Source: Novosphingobium percolationis (GTDB lineage: Bacteria > Pseudomonadota > Alphaproteobacteria > Sphingomonadales > Sphingomonadaceae). Taken from it: a stretch of DNA of 64,000 bases. Numbering within the stretch: the first letter of the stretch is position 1; each line of letters opens with the position of its first letter. Both the position numbers and the translations under genes were made by a program. The stretch covers positions 62,001 to 126,000 of the forward strand of contig NZ_JAILYM010000001.1 in the NCBI RefSeq assembly GCF_020179425.1, given 5' to 3'. Positions 24,380 through 34,658 of this stretch are shown here, one piece after another. The notes beneath the pieces are model-generated. The model was given only the letters and a program-made list of their open reading frames with translations. It ran no database searches and had not been told where the DNA came from.

Positions 24380-26698
24380 ATGAACACGCACACTTCGGCC
24401 CGGATGCTCGCCAGCCTGCTGGCCTCCACCGCCGTCCTGCTTCCGCTCGGCGCGCAGGCACAGGAAACCGGGGCTTCGTCGGATGCAGCGGCGGGCGAGA
24501 TCGTCGTCACCGCGCAAAAGCGCAGCCAGGGCATCAACGACGTGCCGATCGCGATCACAGCGCTCGCCGGAACCACGCTGGCCGATGGCGGTATCAAGTC
24601 GCTCGATCGCCTTTCGGCGGTGACGCCGGGTCTCAACGTGTCGGAGACCTCGGCCACGGGCGTGCCGATCTACACCATTCGCGGCATCGGCTTCTCCGAC
24701 TATTCGACCAGCGCCTCGTCCACCGTGGGGCTCTACGCCGATGAAGTGGCGCTGCCCTATGCGGTGATGAGCCGCGGCGCGTTCTTCGATGTCGGTCAGG
24801 TCGAAGTCCTCAAGGGCCCGCAGGGCGATCTCTATGGCCGCAACACCACCGCTGGCCAGATCAACGTCAACAGCGCCCGCCCGACCGACCACTTCGCTGC
24901 CGGACTTTCGGCAGAGGTCAACAACTTCGGCGAAACCGACGTGGAAGGCTACGTCAGCGGGCCTCTCGCCGAGGGCCTGAACGCGCGGCTTGCGGGCAAG
25001 TCCACGCAGGGCGGTGCCTGGCAGCGCAGCCTGACCCGTCAGGGCGATACGCTGGGCGACAAGAACGTCCTCGCGCTGCGCGGATCGGTCGAATACAAGG
25101 GCACCCCGGGGCTGGACCTGTTCCTGTCCGCGCACTGGATCCGCGACAAGTCGGACAACCTTGCCCCCACCGCCTATGACGGCGCGCTGATCGGCCAGCC
25201 GACGCTGCGCCTGCCGGTCGATACCAGCGGCCCGGACGGATCGCCGGTCGACGTGTTCAGCACCGGCGACAACCGCGCCGCCGACTGGTCGAACGGCATC
25301 TTCACCCCGCGCCGCGACAACGAACTGGCGGGCTTCGTCGCCAAGGCGAGCGTCGACCTCGGCCTCGCTTCGCTGACCTCGGTCACGGGCTACGACCACT
25401 TCCGCCGCCGCGAGGCCAACGACTGGGACGGCTGGGCCGGCAACGATTCCGGCAACATCAACGTCACCAGCATCAACGTGTTCAGCGAGGAGCTGCGCCT
25501 GTCGTCCAACGGCAACGGTCCGCTCAGCTGGATCGTCGGCGGCTACTACTCGCGCGACACGATGCACGAGAACTACAACTACTTCATGCAGGACAGCTTC
25601 TACGCGCTCGTCCTCGGCATCCGCACGCTCGATACGCGCTATGAACAGACCACGCGCTCGCTGGCCGGTTTCGGCCATGTCGAGCTGAAGCTGGGCGATG
25701 GCTGGCGCGTGCTGGGTGGCCTTCGCTACACCGACGAAAAGCGCAAGTGGACCGGCTGCACCTATGACAGCGGCGACGGATCGCTGGGCGGTTTCCTCGG
25801 CATCCCGGCGGGTGCCTGCGGCGTGTTCGACGATATCGCGGGCACGCCCGATTTCGGCACGACGGCAGTGTTCTCCGACACGATCACCACCCGCCGCGCG
25901 ATGTGGAAGGCGGGCATCGACAAGAAGATCGGCCGCAACCTGCTCTACGCCACCGTTTCCAACGGCTTCAAGTCGGGCGGCTTCAGCGGCGTGAACAGCA
26001 ACCTGTGGTCGCAGCTGCTGCCCTACAAGCCGGAAACCGTCACCGCCTATGAAGTGGGCGCCAAGCTGGTGCTGGCGCACAACAGCCTGCGCCTCAACGG
26101 CTCGGCCTTCTGGTATGATTACAAGGACAAGCAGGAAGCCCATTACATCAACACGTTCGTCGGCGCGCTGGTGCAGTTGACCAACGTTCCCCGCTCGCGC
26201 GTGCGCGGTGTCGAACTGGACGCGCAGTGGAAGCCGATCGAACAGCTCTCGTTCGATGGCTCGATCACGTACCTCGATGCTAAGATCACCCGCTGGCCCA
26301 ATGCGGGTGTCAACAATGGCGCCAACCTTGCCGTTGCCACCGATCTTGCGGGCGTGCGCCTTGCCAACTCGCCGCGCTGGCAAGGCAATGCCGCCGTCAC
26401 CTGGACGCAGCCGGTCAACGAACGGCTCAACGCCTTCGTCACGCTGGCGATGAACGGCCGCACAGGCACTTCGGGCCGCGTGCTGGCGCTCGATCCGGCG
26501 ACGGCGGTGCCGGGCTATGCGCTGGTCGATGCGCGCGTCGGCGTGAAACAGGCGGACGACAAGTGGCAGCTTTCGCTGTGGGTGCGCAACCTCGGCGACC
26601 GCTACTACTACACCTCGGCCTTCGTCGGGAACGGCGTGTTCGTGCGCACCAACGGCGTGCCGCGCACCTTTGGCGTCAGCGGTCGCTTCTCGTTCTGA
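24380..26698 (+). CDS. TonB-dependent outer-membrane receptor
   Basis: Outer-membrane receptor of 772 residues. A signal peptide ends near AQAQE (about residue 31), GEIVVTAQKRSQ is the TonB-box-like start of the plug, and VEVLKGPQGDLYGRNTTAG marks the plug core. The barrel ends in FGVSGRFSF with terminal Phe, as usual for BamA recognition. It lies between the AraC gene and a histone-deacetylase-like gene, from which a hairpin separates it. The substrate is likely a bulky organic compound; no siderophore genes are nearby. Confidence 0.92.
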   Translation: MNTHTSARMLASLLASTAVLLPLGAQAQETGASSDAAAGEIVVTAQKRSQGINDVPIAITALAGTTLADGGIKSLDRLSAVTPGLNVSETSATGVPIYTIRGIGFSDYSTSASSTVGLYADEVALPYAVMSRGAFFDVGQVEVLKGPQGDLYGRNTTAGQINVNSARPTDHFAAGLSAEVNNFGETDVEGYVSGPLAEGLNARLAGKSTQGGAWQRSLTRQGDTLGDKNVLALRGSVEYKGTPGLDLFLSAHWIRDKSDNLAPTAYDGALIGQPTLRLPVDTSGPDGSPVDVFSTGDNRAADWSNGIFTPRRDNELAGFVAKASVDLGLASLTSVTGYDHFRRREANDWDGWAGNDSGNINVTSINVFSEELRLSSNGNGPLSWIVGGYYSRDTMHENYNYFMQDSFYALVLGIRTLDTRYEQTTRSLAGFGHVELKLGDGWRVLGGLRYTDEKRKWTGCTYDSGDGSLGGFLGIPAGACGVFDDIAGTPDFGTTAVFSDTITTRRAMWKAGIDKKIGRNLLYATVSNGFKSGGFSGVNSNLWSQLLPYKPETVTAYEVGAKLVLAHNSLRLNGSAFWYDYKDKQEAHYINTFVGALVQLTNVPRSRVRGVELDAQWKPIEQLSFDGSITYLDAKITRWPNAGVNNGANLAVATDLAGVRLANSPRWQGNAAVTWTQPVNERLNAFVTLAMNGRTGTSGRVLALDPATAVPGYALVDARVGVKQADDKWQLSLWVRNLGDRYYYTSAFVGNGVFVRTNGVPRTFGVSGRFSF

Positions 26699-26706
26699 TT
26701 TCCCCC

Positions 26707-26738
26707 GGCGCGGCCTGTCTTGAGCAACGGGCCGCGCC
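26707..26738 (+). terminator. terminator hairpin
   Basis: GGCGCGGCC (26707-26715) pairs with GGCCGCGCC (26730-26738) around a 14-base loop, followed by ACCTTTTG. It lies between the TonB receptor and the deacetylase gene 26 bases on, so it may only attenuate read-through. Confidence 0.6.
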
Positions 26739-26763
26739 ACCTTTTGCCAAGGGGCGCCAAGCC

Positions 26764-27899
<1,136 letters not shown>

Positions 27900-27900
<1 letters not shown>

Positions 27901-27915
27901 CGGCCTTGAGGCCGC
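27900..27915 (+). terminator. GC-rich hairpin after deacetylase gene
   Basis: GCGGCC-TTGA-GGCCGC directly overlaps the end of the deacetylase gene. There is no T-run, so termination would be weak or factor-assisted. Confidence 0.4.
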
Positions 27916-27955
27916 CCCTGCGACCATCAGCCGTCCGGTGACGGGTGGACATCAA

Positions 27956-27972
27956 ATCTATGCTGTGTAGAC
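27956..27972. promoter_or_regulatory. operator-like ATCTA-N7-TAGAC (site 1)
   Basis: Inverted element 31 bases before the TetR start at 28003. It matches at 9 of 10 arm positions the ATCTA-N7-TAGAT element found at five other promoters between 31.2 and 39.2 kb, implying autoregulation by this TetR protein. Confidence 0.6.
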
Positions 27973-28002
27973 CGGCTGCATCCAACCAGCAGCAGGCGTT
28001 TC

Positions 28003-28707
28003 ATGGAAGAAAAAGTCGCCCGAAAGACCACTGTCGCGCGCAAGCCCAAGGCGGCGGCGGGGGCAGCAGCCCCGACGCAACGCGTGCCGCGGGCAGGGCG
28101 CCCGGCTTCGCCGCTGATCACGCGGGAGGCGGCGGCCGACGCGGCGCTCGCGATCATCGATCGCAGTGGCCTCGAGGGCCTGAGCCTGCAGGCCGTGGCG
28201 CAGCAGATGGGCGTGCGCGCGCCCTCGCTCTACCACCATTTCCGCGACAAGGAGGCGCTGCTCGTCAAGGTCGCGCGGCTGCTGCTGCACAAGATCAACG
28301 TCGAACAGGACACGTGGTCGGACGACTGGGAGACGCGCACCATCGAACTCGCCCTTGCCACCTATCGCGTCACCATGCGCCACCCCAACGCCGCACCGCT
28401 GGCGCTGCGCTTTTTCCCGCGACAGGTGGTGCTGCCCGCTTACGAACGCACCTTGGCGACCTGTCCCTATCCGCCGGAAAACCATGTCGTCGTGCTCGAA
28501 GCGATCGAGCGTTTCACGTTCGGCTTCACCCTCTTCGCCGCCGCCGCTGCGAGCCACCACACCCCGCCCACGCCCGAACCGGATCGCGAGCAGTTCCCCT
28601 TCCTTGCCGCAGCACTCGACGCCGCGCCCAAGGACGAGGAGGAAGTCTTCGTCGAAGCCCTGCGCGTCATCCTCGACGGGTTGCGCGCGCGCTATCATCC
28701 GTCCTGA
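28003..28707 (+). CDS. TetR-family transcriptional regulator
   Basis: Regulator of 234 residues. A basic Ala/Pro/Lys-rich tail of about 40 residues precedes the TetR HTH (AVAQQMGVRAPSLYHHFRDKEALL, about 65-88). The C-terminal ligand domain resembles the TetR_C (tetracycline-repressor-like) class. It carries an ATCTA-N7-TAGAC element in its own promoter and faces the 28.8-40.4 kb catabolic block in which the same element recurs, so it is the best candidate repressor of that block. Convergent with the TonB receptor gene across a shared terminator. Effector unknown; a CoA ester or the primary substrate would be usual. Confidence 0.88.
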   Translation: MEEKVARKTTVARKPKAAAGAAAPTQRVPRAGRPASPLITREAAADAALAIIDRSGLEGLSLQAVAQQMGVRAPSLYHHFRDKEALLVKVARLLLHKINVEQDTWSDDWETRTIELALATYRVTMRHPNAAPLALRFFPRQVVLPAYERTLATCPYPPENHVVVLEAIERFTFGFTLFAAAAASHHTPPTPEPDREQFPFLAAALDAAPKDEEEVFVEALRVILDGLRARYHPS

Positions 28708-28733
28708 ACGGCTGAGGGTTTCGCGCACAAAAA

Positions 28734-28762
28734 GGGGGCGGCCACCTTGCGGCGCCGCCCCC
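28734..28762. terminator. bidirectional terminator
   Basis: GGGGGCGGC (28734-28742) pairs with GCCGCCCCC (28754-28762), flanked by AAAAA on the left and TTTTT on the right. It serves both the TetR gene and the opposing TonB receptor gene. Confidence 0.85.
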
Positions 28763-28788
28763 CAGTTTTTCCCTGGGAGAGGAAAGGG

Positions 28789-31236
28789 TCAGAACTTGAA
28801 GCCGACCTCCACGAAGATTTCGCGGGGGTTATCGACGAAGGCGGACATGTCGGCCACCGTGCCGCTCGCGGTACCCGTGCCGGTGCCGCCCGCGAACGGG
28901 ATGTCGTTCGCCGCCGTCACCACCAGCTTGTTGGTCAGGTTGCGGCCGATTACCGAGACCGTCCACAGGCCGTCCTTGCCCGTCAGGCTGGCCGAGGCGT
29001 CGACCTTGGCATAGCCCTTCTGCACGGCATCGGGGCGCAGCGCGTCGGTGAAGTTGTACTTCGAGGTATAGCCGACATCGCCGTTCAGGCGCAGCGACAT
29101 GTCACCGCCCACCGGAGTCTCATACGTAAACCCGGCGCGGCCCGCGAAGTGCGGCGCCTTGGGCGGGGTGCGGCCCGAATAGTCCTGTCCGTTGAACACC
29201 CCGCCTGCGGGCAACTGGTTGCACCCTTCGGCCACGGTCTGGCCCGGATAGCACTGGCCGATGAAGTTCTGGTACTCGGCGTCGTTCAGCGCGGCCGAAC
29301 CACGCAGCGAGAAGCCGTCCAGTCCCGGCACCCGAAGGTTGAAGTCCGCTTCGATGCCCTGCGTGCGCAGCTTGCCCGCGTTGCCCGCCGTCAGCGATAC
29401 CGTTACCGGGTCGAAGAACTGCACCTGAAGATCCGAATAGACATAGCGATAGGCCGTCAGGTTGAAGCTGAGGTGCCGGTCCAGCAGCAGCGCGCGCAGG
29501 CCCACTTCGCCGCCTTCCGCCGTCTCCGACTTGTAGCGACCGGCTGCAACCGAGGCCGCCGCGGTCAGCGCCTGCGAGATGTTGAATCCGCCTGCCTTGA
29601 ACCCCTGCTTGTACGCGGCATAGAGCGTGAGGTCGCTCGAAGGCTTGTAACGCAGCGTGACCTGCGGCGACAGATTGCCCTCGTCGTATTTGTCGTTGAG
29701 ATCCTTCTTCGGCAGGAATGCGCCCGCGAACGCGATGTGGCCGGGCAGCGCGCGCTGGTAGCTGTCGCGCGATTCCCGGCTGTAACGTGCGCCGCCCGAC
29801 AGTTCGAGCTGCTGCGTCAGGTTCAGCGTCCCTTCGGCGAAGAACGACAGCGAGTCCGTGGTGAACCCGTCGTCGCGCTTGAAGGTGACATACGTGTTGT
29901 TGACCGGATCGAGCGGCACCGGGAAGATGTAGGCATCAGTGTTGAATACGAACTTGCCGTGGGCATAGAAGGCGCCGAACAGGATGTTGAACGGTCCGTC
30001 GAACTTCGACTGGAAGCGCATTTCCTCCGACACCTGCTTGAAGTCCGCATATTGCGAGAAACTGGCCGGGTAGGATTCGCCACTGACGTTGTTCAGGTCG
30101 GTCTGCTTGAAGTGGTAGTAGCCGGTGATCGAGGTGACATCGAACGGATCGCTCTCGATGGTGCCGGTCAGCACCACGTATTGCGATTTGAAGTCGGCAT
30201 AGAGCTTGCCATCGCGGGCATAGCGCATGCCGGTGGTGGCGACCTGGATGGGCAGGGCGGAGCTGTCCGCGCGACCGTCGATCTTGCAGTCGGTATTGGG
30301 GCTGGTCGGGATGCCGTTGGCCGGCAGGGGCGTGGTGCGCCCGCCACCGCACAGGCGCTCCAGCGTGTCGGTCGGTCCGCCATCGACCACGCTGGTCAGG
30401 CCCGCCTTCAACTCCAGCTTGAAGCTGTCGGTCACCTGCGCATCGATCGTGCCGCGCAGGCCATAGCTTTCCCCCCCGCCGCGACGGTCCGCGTTGCGCG
30501 TACGGAACTGGTCCGGAATGTAGTTGGTGTAGCTGTCCGCCGCCGTGTTGGTGAACGCGCCGTCGCTCTTGGAATAGCGCCCGGCGATGCGCGCGCGGAT
30601 CGTGTCACTGACCGGGCCGGAAACGAAGCCCTCGACATAGCGTTCGCGCGCCTTGAAGCCGTAGCCGCCCTTGATCCCGGCTTCGAAGGTATCGGTCGGG
30701 CCATTGCTGGTGACCGAGATCAACCCGCCGGTGGTGTTCTTGCCGAAGAACAGCGCCTGGGGGCCCTTCAGCACTTCGACGCCCTTGATGTCGAACTGCG
30801 GCAGCGCGATTTCGCGCCCACGGCTCATGGCAAGGCCGTCGATCACGAACGAGACCGACTGGTCGAAGCCGGCGCTGAGCGCGGTCGAGCCGACGCCGCG
30901 CAGGAAGATCGAGGCCGACGAACCCGACGCCGCCTTGCCCGCGATCAGCGAAGGCACCATCGTCGCGATGTCCGACACGCGCGTCGCCTGGTACTGGCTC
31001 AGCGTCTGGCCGGTCACGGCGGTGATCGCGACGGGCGCGTCGATCAGGCGTTCGGTGCGGCGGCGCGCGCTGACGATGATTTCCTCGGCATTGCCGGCCT
31101 GTGCGGCATCAGCCGCCGCAGGTGCAGTCGCGGGCGCTTCTTCTGCCGCAAAGGCAGGCGCCGCGCCAAGCAGCGCCAGCGATGTGGCCAGCGCCGATCC
31201 CAGCGGCAGCGCGCGCATGATATTGGAACGGGTCAT
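28789..31236 (-). CDS. TonB-dependent outer-membrane receptor
   Basis: Outer-membrane receptor of 815 residues from the ATG at 31236, which has GGGGAGGAAT upstream. The signal peptide ends near AFAAE; an Ala/Pro/Glu-rich linker leads to EEIIVSARRRTERL and the plug (VEVLKGPQALFFGKNTTGG); the C-terminus is VEVGFKF. The imperfect operator-like element at 31257-31273 lies just upstream, linking it to the TetR gene it converges with. It is probably the uptake gate for the substrate of the GMC/ligase/P450/Rieske genes that follow. Confidence 0.92.
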   Translation of the reverse strand: MTRSNIMRALPLGSALATSLALLGAAPAFAAEEAPATAPAAADAAQAGNAEEIIVSARRRTERLIDAPVAITAVTGQTLSQYQATRVSDIATMVPSLIAGKAASGSSASIFLRGVGSTALSAGFDQSVSFVIDGLAMSRGREIALPQFDIKGVEVLKGPQALFFGKNTTGGLISVTSNGPTDTFEAGIKGGYGFKARERYVEGFVSGPVSDTIRARIAGRYSKSDGAFTNTAADSYTNYIPDQFRTRNADRRGGGESYGLRGTIDAQVTDSFKLELKAGLTSVVDGGPTDTLERLCGGGRTTPLPANGIPTSPNTDCKIDGRADSSALPIQVATTGMRYARDGKLYADFKSQYVVLTGTIESDPFDVTSITGYYHFKQTDLNNVSGESYPASFSQYADFKQVSEEMRFQSKFDGPFNILFGAFYAHGKFVFNTDAYIFPVPLDPVNNTYVTFKRDDGFTTDSLSFFAEGTLNLTQQLELSGGARYSRESRDSYQRALPGHIAFAGAFLPKKDLNDKYDEGNLSPQVTLRYKPSSDLTLYAAYKQGFKAGGFNISQALTAAASVAAGRYKSETAEGGEVGLRALLLDRHLSFNLTAYRYVYSDLQVQFFDPVTVSLTAGNAGKLRTQGIEADFNLRVPGLDGFSLRGSAALNDAEYQNFIGQCYPGQTVAEGCNQLPAGGVFNGQDYSGRTPPKAPHFAGRAGFTYETPVGGDMSLRLNGDVGYTSKYNFTDALRPDAVQKGYAKVDASASLTGKDGLWTVSVIGRNLTNKLVVTAANDIPFAGGTGTGTASGTVADMSAFVDNPREIFVEVGFKF

Positions 31237-31256
31237 AGGTATTCCTCCCCTTTTTA

Positions 31257-31273
31257 ATCTAATGAACGTAGGA
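31257..31273. promoter_or_regulatory. operator-like ATCTA-N7-TAGGA (site 2)
   Basis: Imperfect copy of the ATCTA-N7-TAGAT element, 21 bases before the TonB receptor start at 31236. The left arm is perfect; the right arm is TAG then GAT with one extra base. Confidence 0.45.
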
Positions 31274-31323
31274 TAAAAATCAGGACGCACGAACCCCGGC
31301 ACCGGCAGAGGCCGTGCGGAATT

Positions 31324-32943
31324 TCAGGCGGCTTGGGCGAGCGTCTCCCGGTCGGCGAGAATGAGGTCCGCCGCGCGCCACGCCATGGCCATCGTCGGCC
31401 CTTGCGTGTTGCCGGCGGGGATCGCGGGCATGATCGAGGTATCGACCACGCGCAGCCCCTCCACCCCGCGCACGCTCGTCCGCGGATCGACCACAGATTC
31501 CGCGTCCTTGCCCATCCGGCACGATCCCACCGCATGATATCCGCAGGTGCCGAAGCGGTCGTACGCGGCCAGGATTTCGGCGTCGCTGGCAAAGTCCGGC
31601 CCCGGCATCGTCTCGGCCTCGATCAGCGCGGCCAACGGGCGCTGGCCTGCCCATGCGCGCACCACGCGCACCGCGCCGACCATCGCCGCGCGGTCTTCCG
31701 GCGTGGCACGATAGTTGGGCTGGAAGCTCGCCGCCGCATCGGGATCGCGCGTGGCGATGTGGATGGACCCGCGCGAAGTCGGGCGTAGCGGATAGACCAC
31801 CACGTGCATGCCCGGATGCCGCTCCACGTCCTGCCGGTTCTTGGCGAAATCGAACGAGAACGGCGCGATCAGCATCTGTGCGTCGGGGCGGTTGAGGCCG
31901 GGCCGCGTGCGGAACCAGGCCCCCAGCTCGTAGGCCGCCGCCGCCATCGGGCCGTCCTTGGCGAGATAGTAACGGAGCACCGAGCGTAGCAGCCGCCAGC
32001 CCTTGAACTCCTTGTTCTGTGACATGTCGCGCTTCAATTTCCACTGCACGATCAGCCCGCGATGCTCGATCAGGTTTTCACCGACCTCGGCGCTGGCATG
32101 GACCACCGGGATCCCCAGCGCTTCCAGTCGTGCCGGATCGCCTATCCCTGAGCGCTCGAGGATCGCCGGGCTGGCCATGGCCCCGCCGCATACGATCACT
32201 TCGCCATGGCAGCCGATCACCTCGCGCACGCCCCGGCGCAGCACTTCCACGCCGGTCGCACGCTTGCCGGCAAACACCACGCGATCGACCGTGCACTCGG
32301 TCAGCACGGTCAGGTTGGAGCGGGCTTCCGCCGGCCGCAGGAACGCGGTTGCGGCGCTCTGGCGCTTGCCCTTGTGGATCGTGCGCGGGGTATAGCCCAC
32401 CGCCTCGCCGTTGTCGGGTGCGTTGACGTCGGCCTTGCGCGGCCAGCCCATCGCTTCGCCCGCCGCGATCTGTGCATCGGACAGTGCATCCTTCAGTGTC
32501 GGCATCGACACCTTGAGCGGGCCCGCCGCCCCGCGCGTCTCGTCCGCGCCCAGTTCGTGGCTTTCCAGCGCGGCATAGGCCGGGCCGATATGCTTCCACG
32601 CCCAGTCGTCGCTCGTCACTTCGGCAATCGCGTCAAAGTCCGCCGGTTGCCCGCGCACGTACATCATGCCGTTGACCGAGCTGGACCCGCCCAGCACGCG
32701 CCCGCGCACCCACGTTTCCGAAGCGCCGCCGGTCGAAGCTTCAGGTGTGCTGGCGTGGGCCCACAGGTGCTTGGGGTCTGCCATCACCTTGGCCAGCCCC
32801 TTGGGCATGGCGATGAAGGGGTGGGTATCGCGCGGTCCGGCTTCGATCAGGCACACGCGAATCGCCGGGTCGGCAGACAGCCGATGGGCCAGCACGCACC
32901 CGGCTGCGCCAGCCCCTGCAATGATGTAGTCAAACCCTTCCAC
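31324..32943 (-). CDS. GMC-family FAD oxidoreductase
   Basis: FAD-dependent alcohol dehydrogenase/oxidase of 539 residues of the choline-dehydrogenase-like GMC family. The N-terminal dinucleotide motif is AGAGAAGCVLAHRL (about 8-22), WVRGRVLGGSSSVNGMMYVRG is the GMC signature region (about 78-98), and the C-terminal HAVGSCRMG and AGNTQGPTMAMA supply the catalytic His and FAD contacts. No signal peptide is seen, so it is cytoplasmic. It is divergent from the acyl-CoA ligase operon, and two operator-like elements lie in the shared promoter. It would oxidise a hydroxyl, perhaps the one introduced by the P450 at 34659, to a carbonyl. Substrate unknown. Confidence 0.88.
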   Translation of the reverse strand: MEGFDYIIAGAGAAGCVLAHRLSADPAIRVCLIEAGPRDTHPFIAMPKGLAKVMADPKHLWAHASTPEASTGGASETWVRGRVLGGSSSVNGMMYVRGQPADFDAIAEVTSDDWAWKHIGPAYAALESHELGADETRGAAGPLKVSMPTLKDALSDAQIAAGEAMGWPRKADVNAPDNGEAVGYTPRTIHKGKRQSAATAFLRPAEARSNLTVLTECTVDRVVFAGKRATGVEVLRRGVREVIGCHGEVIVCGGAMASPAILERSGIGDPARLEALGIPVVHASAEVGENLIEHRGLIVQWKLKRDMSQNKEFKGWRLLRSVLRYYLAKDGPMAAAAYELGAWFRTRPGLNRPDAQMLIAPFSFDFAKNRQDVERHPGMHVVVYPLRPTSRGSIHIATRDPDAAASFQPNYRATPEDRAAMVGAVRVVRAWAGQRPLAALIEAETMPGPDFASDAEILAAYDRFGTCGYHAVGSCRMGKDAESVVDPRTSVRGVEGLRVVDTSIMPAIPAGNTQGPTMAMAWRAADLILADRETLAQAA

Positions 32944-32981
32944 GCGATCTCATCCCCACACGTCGCGCCGTTGCACGATCT

Positions 32982-32998
32982 ATCTAATGCTCATAGAT
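32982..32998. promoter_or_regulatory. operator-like ATCTA-N7-TAGAT (site 3)
   Basis: Perfect inverted copy of the shared element, 39 bases upstream of the GMC gene start (32943) in the divergent promoter. Confidence 0.65.
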
Positions 32999-33048
32999 TG
33001 ACAGGTCCGAATGCATTGCGCAAGCCGGTTTAAGCGTCCGGTTAGAAA

Positions 33049-33065
33049 ATCTATTGCTATTAGGT
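33049..33065. promoter_or_regulatory. operator-like ATCTA-N7-TAGGT (site 4)
   Basis: Copy with one arm mismatch, 69 bases upstream of the acyl-CoA ligase start (33134). Its centre is 67 bases from that of site 3 in the same divergent promoter. Confidence 0.6.
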
Positions 33066-33133
33066 ATCGGCCGCGTTAGCGTCGCTCCAACACAGACAGG
33101 GGCCGGCATCGATCGGCGCGGGAAGGGGAGACA

Positions 33134-34633
33134 ATGGCGCAGACAGTGTCCAATGCGATTGCCTGGTGGGCGCGCATGAGAGGCGAACAGCCCGCCGTGA
33201 TTTTGGGCGGAGACGCGCTGACCTATCGCGATTTGCGCGACTGGTCCGAGCGCGTCGCGGCCATGCTGATCGACGCGGGGCTGCAACCGGGCGAGCGCGT
33301 CGCCATCTGCGCGACCAACAGCCTCGCGTATGTCGCGCTGATCTTCGGCACGATACGCGCAGGCGGCATCGTCAGCCCGATCAACTTCCGCTACAAGCCG
33401 CGCGAGATCGCCGAGCTTGCCGAAACCACCGAGCCGACGCTTGTTTTCGCCGCGCCCGATCAGACGCACGCCGTGCGCGAAGCAGGCCTCGATCCGCGCC
33501 CGATGGATGATGTGCTGGCCCTGCGCCTCGGCGATCGCGCCGGCGTCGCGCACGATCCCGAACCCGATGCCGCCGTGGTCATCATCGCCACATCGGGTTC
33601 GACCGCCAAGCCCAAGGGCGTCGTCTACACCAACCGCACGATGACCGCCTATGCCGCCAACTGGTCGGTCGAGGAAACCTCCGCCGCTGCGGGCGCGCGC
33701 GTCATCACGCTCGCCCCGCTCAACACCTCCGCGGGCTTCGTCCAGCTGGTCCACTACACCACGCTTGGCTGCACGCTCTACATGGAGCCGCAGTTCGACC
33801 CGGCGCGCGCGCTGCACCTGATCCAGCACGAACGCATCACCTGCTTCGGCGCGGTCCCGGCCTTCTTCGAATTCATCGCCGCGCTGCCCGAATTTGCCGA
33901 CGCGGACCTCTCCTCGCTGCGCCTCGCCACCGCAGGCGGCGCGCGCGTCAGCCGGCAATTGCTCGAGACCTACCGCGCCAAGGGCGTCGTCATCCGCCAG
34001 ATCTACGGCCAGACCGAAGTCGGCGGCAACGCCACGATCATGCCCGAACACCTCGCGCTCGCGGCCCCCGAAAAGTGCGGCTGGGGCGGGGCCTTCATCG
34101 ACATCCGCGTCGTCCGCCCCGATGGCACCGATTGCGATCCGGGCGAACAGGGCGAGATCGTGATGCGCTCGCCCGGCATGATGATCGGCTACTGGCGCAA
34201 CCCGCAGGAAACCGCGAAGGTCCTCCGCGACGGCTGGCTCTGGTCCGGCGACATCGGCGTGCTCGACGAACACGGGCTGCTGACGTTCGTCGATCGCCTC
34301 AAGGACCTGATCATCTCGGGCGGCCTCAACATCTCCGCCGCCGAAGTCGAGCGCGTGGTGTGCGAATTTCCCGGCGTGACCGAGGCGCTGGCCATCGCCG
34401 CGCCCGATCCGAAGTTCGGGGAAACCCCGCTCGTCGTCTATCACGGCCCTGCCGCAGTCGATGTGCCCGCGCTGATCGCCCACTGCGACGCCAATCTCTC
34501 GAACTACAAGGTGCCGCGCTACGTCGCCTTCTCGGCCGAGCCGCTGCCGCGCCTCGCCACCGGCAAGCTGTCCAAGCCCGCCGTGCGGGAAGCTTACGCA
34601 GGCGCGCACGAACGCCTTCCCAAAGTCCGCTGA
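33134..34633 (+). CDS. acyl-CoA synthetase (AMP-forming)
   Basis: ANL-superfamily ligase of 499 residues activating a carboxylic acid to its CoA thioester via an adenylate. The phosphate-binding loop is ATSGSTAKPKGV (about 156-167), followed by IYGQTEVGGN, the hinge SGDIGVLDEHGLLTFVDRLK and the C-terminal catalytic Lys in LPRLATGKLSK. GGAAGGGGAGAC precedes the ATG. It leads an operon with a P450, a DUF35 protein and a thiolase-fold protein, which resembles side-chain degradation sets for sterols and related isoprenoids. Acid chain type cannot be read from sequence. Confidence 0.9.
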   Translation: MAQTVSNAIAWWARMRGEQPAVILGGDALTYRDLRDWSERVAAMLIDAGLQPGERVAICATNSLAYVALIFGTIRAGGIVSPINFRYKPREIAELAETTEPTLVFAAPDQTHAVREAGLDPRPMDDVLALRLGDRAGVAHDPEPDAAVVIIATSGSTAKPKGVVYTNRTMTAYAANWSVEETSAAAGARVITLAPLNTSAGFVQLVHYTTLGCTLYMEPQFDPARALHLIQHERITCFGAVPAFFEFIAALPEFADADLSSLRLATAGGARVSRQLLETYRAKGVVIRQIYGQTEVGGNATIMPEHLALAAPEKCGWGGAFIDIRVVRPDGTDCDPGEQGEIVMRSPGMMIGYWRNPQETAKVLRDGWLWSGDIGVLDEHGLLTFVDRLKDLIISGGLNISAAEVERVVCEFPGVTEALAIAAPDPKFGETPLVVYHGPAAVDVPALIAHCDANLSNYKVPRYVAFSAEPLPRLATGKLSKPAVREAYAGAHERLPKVR

Positions 34634-34658
34634 CATTTCTCCGACAGGGAGTGAACCC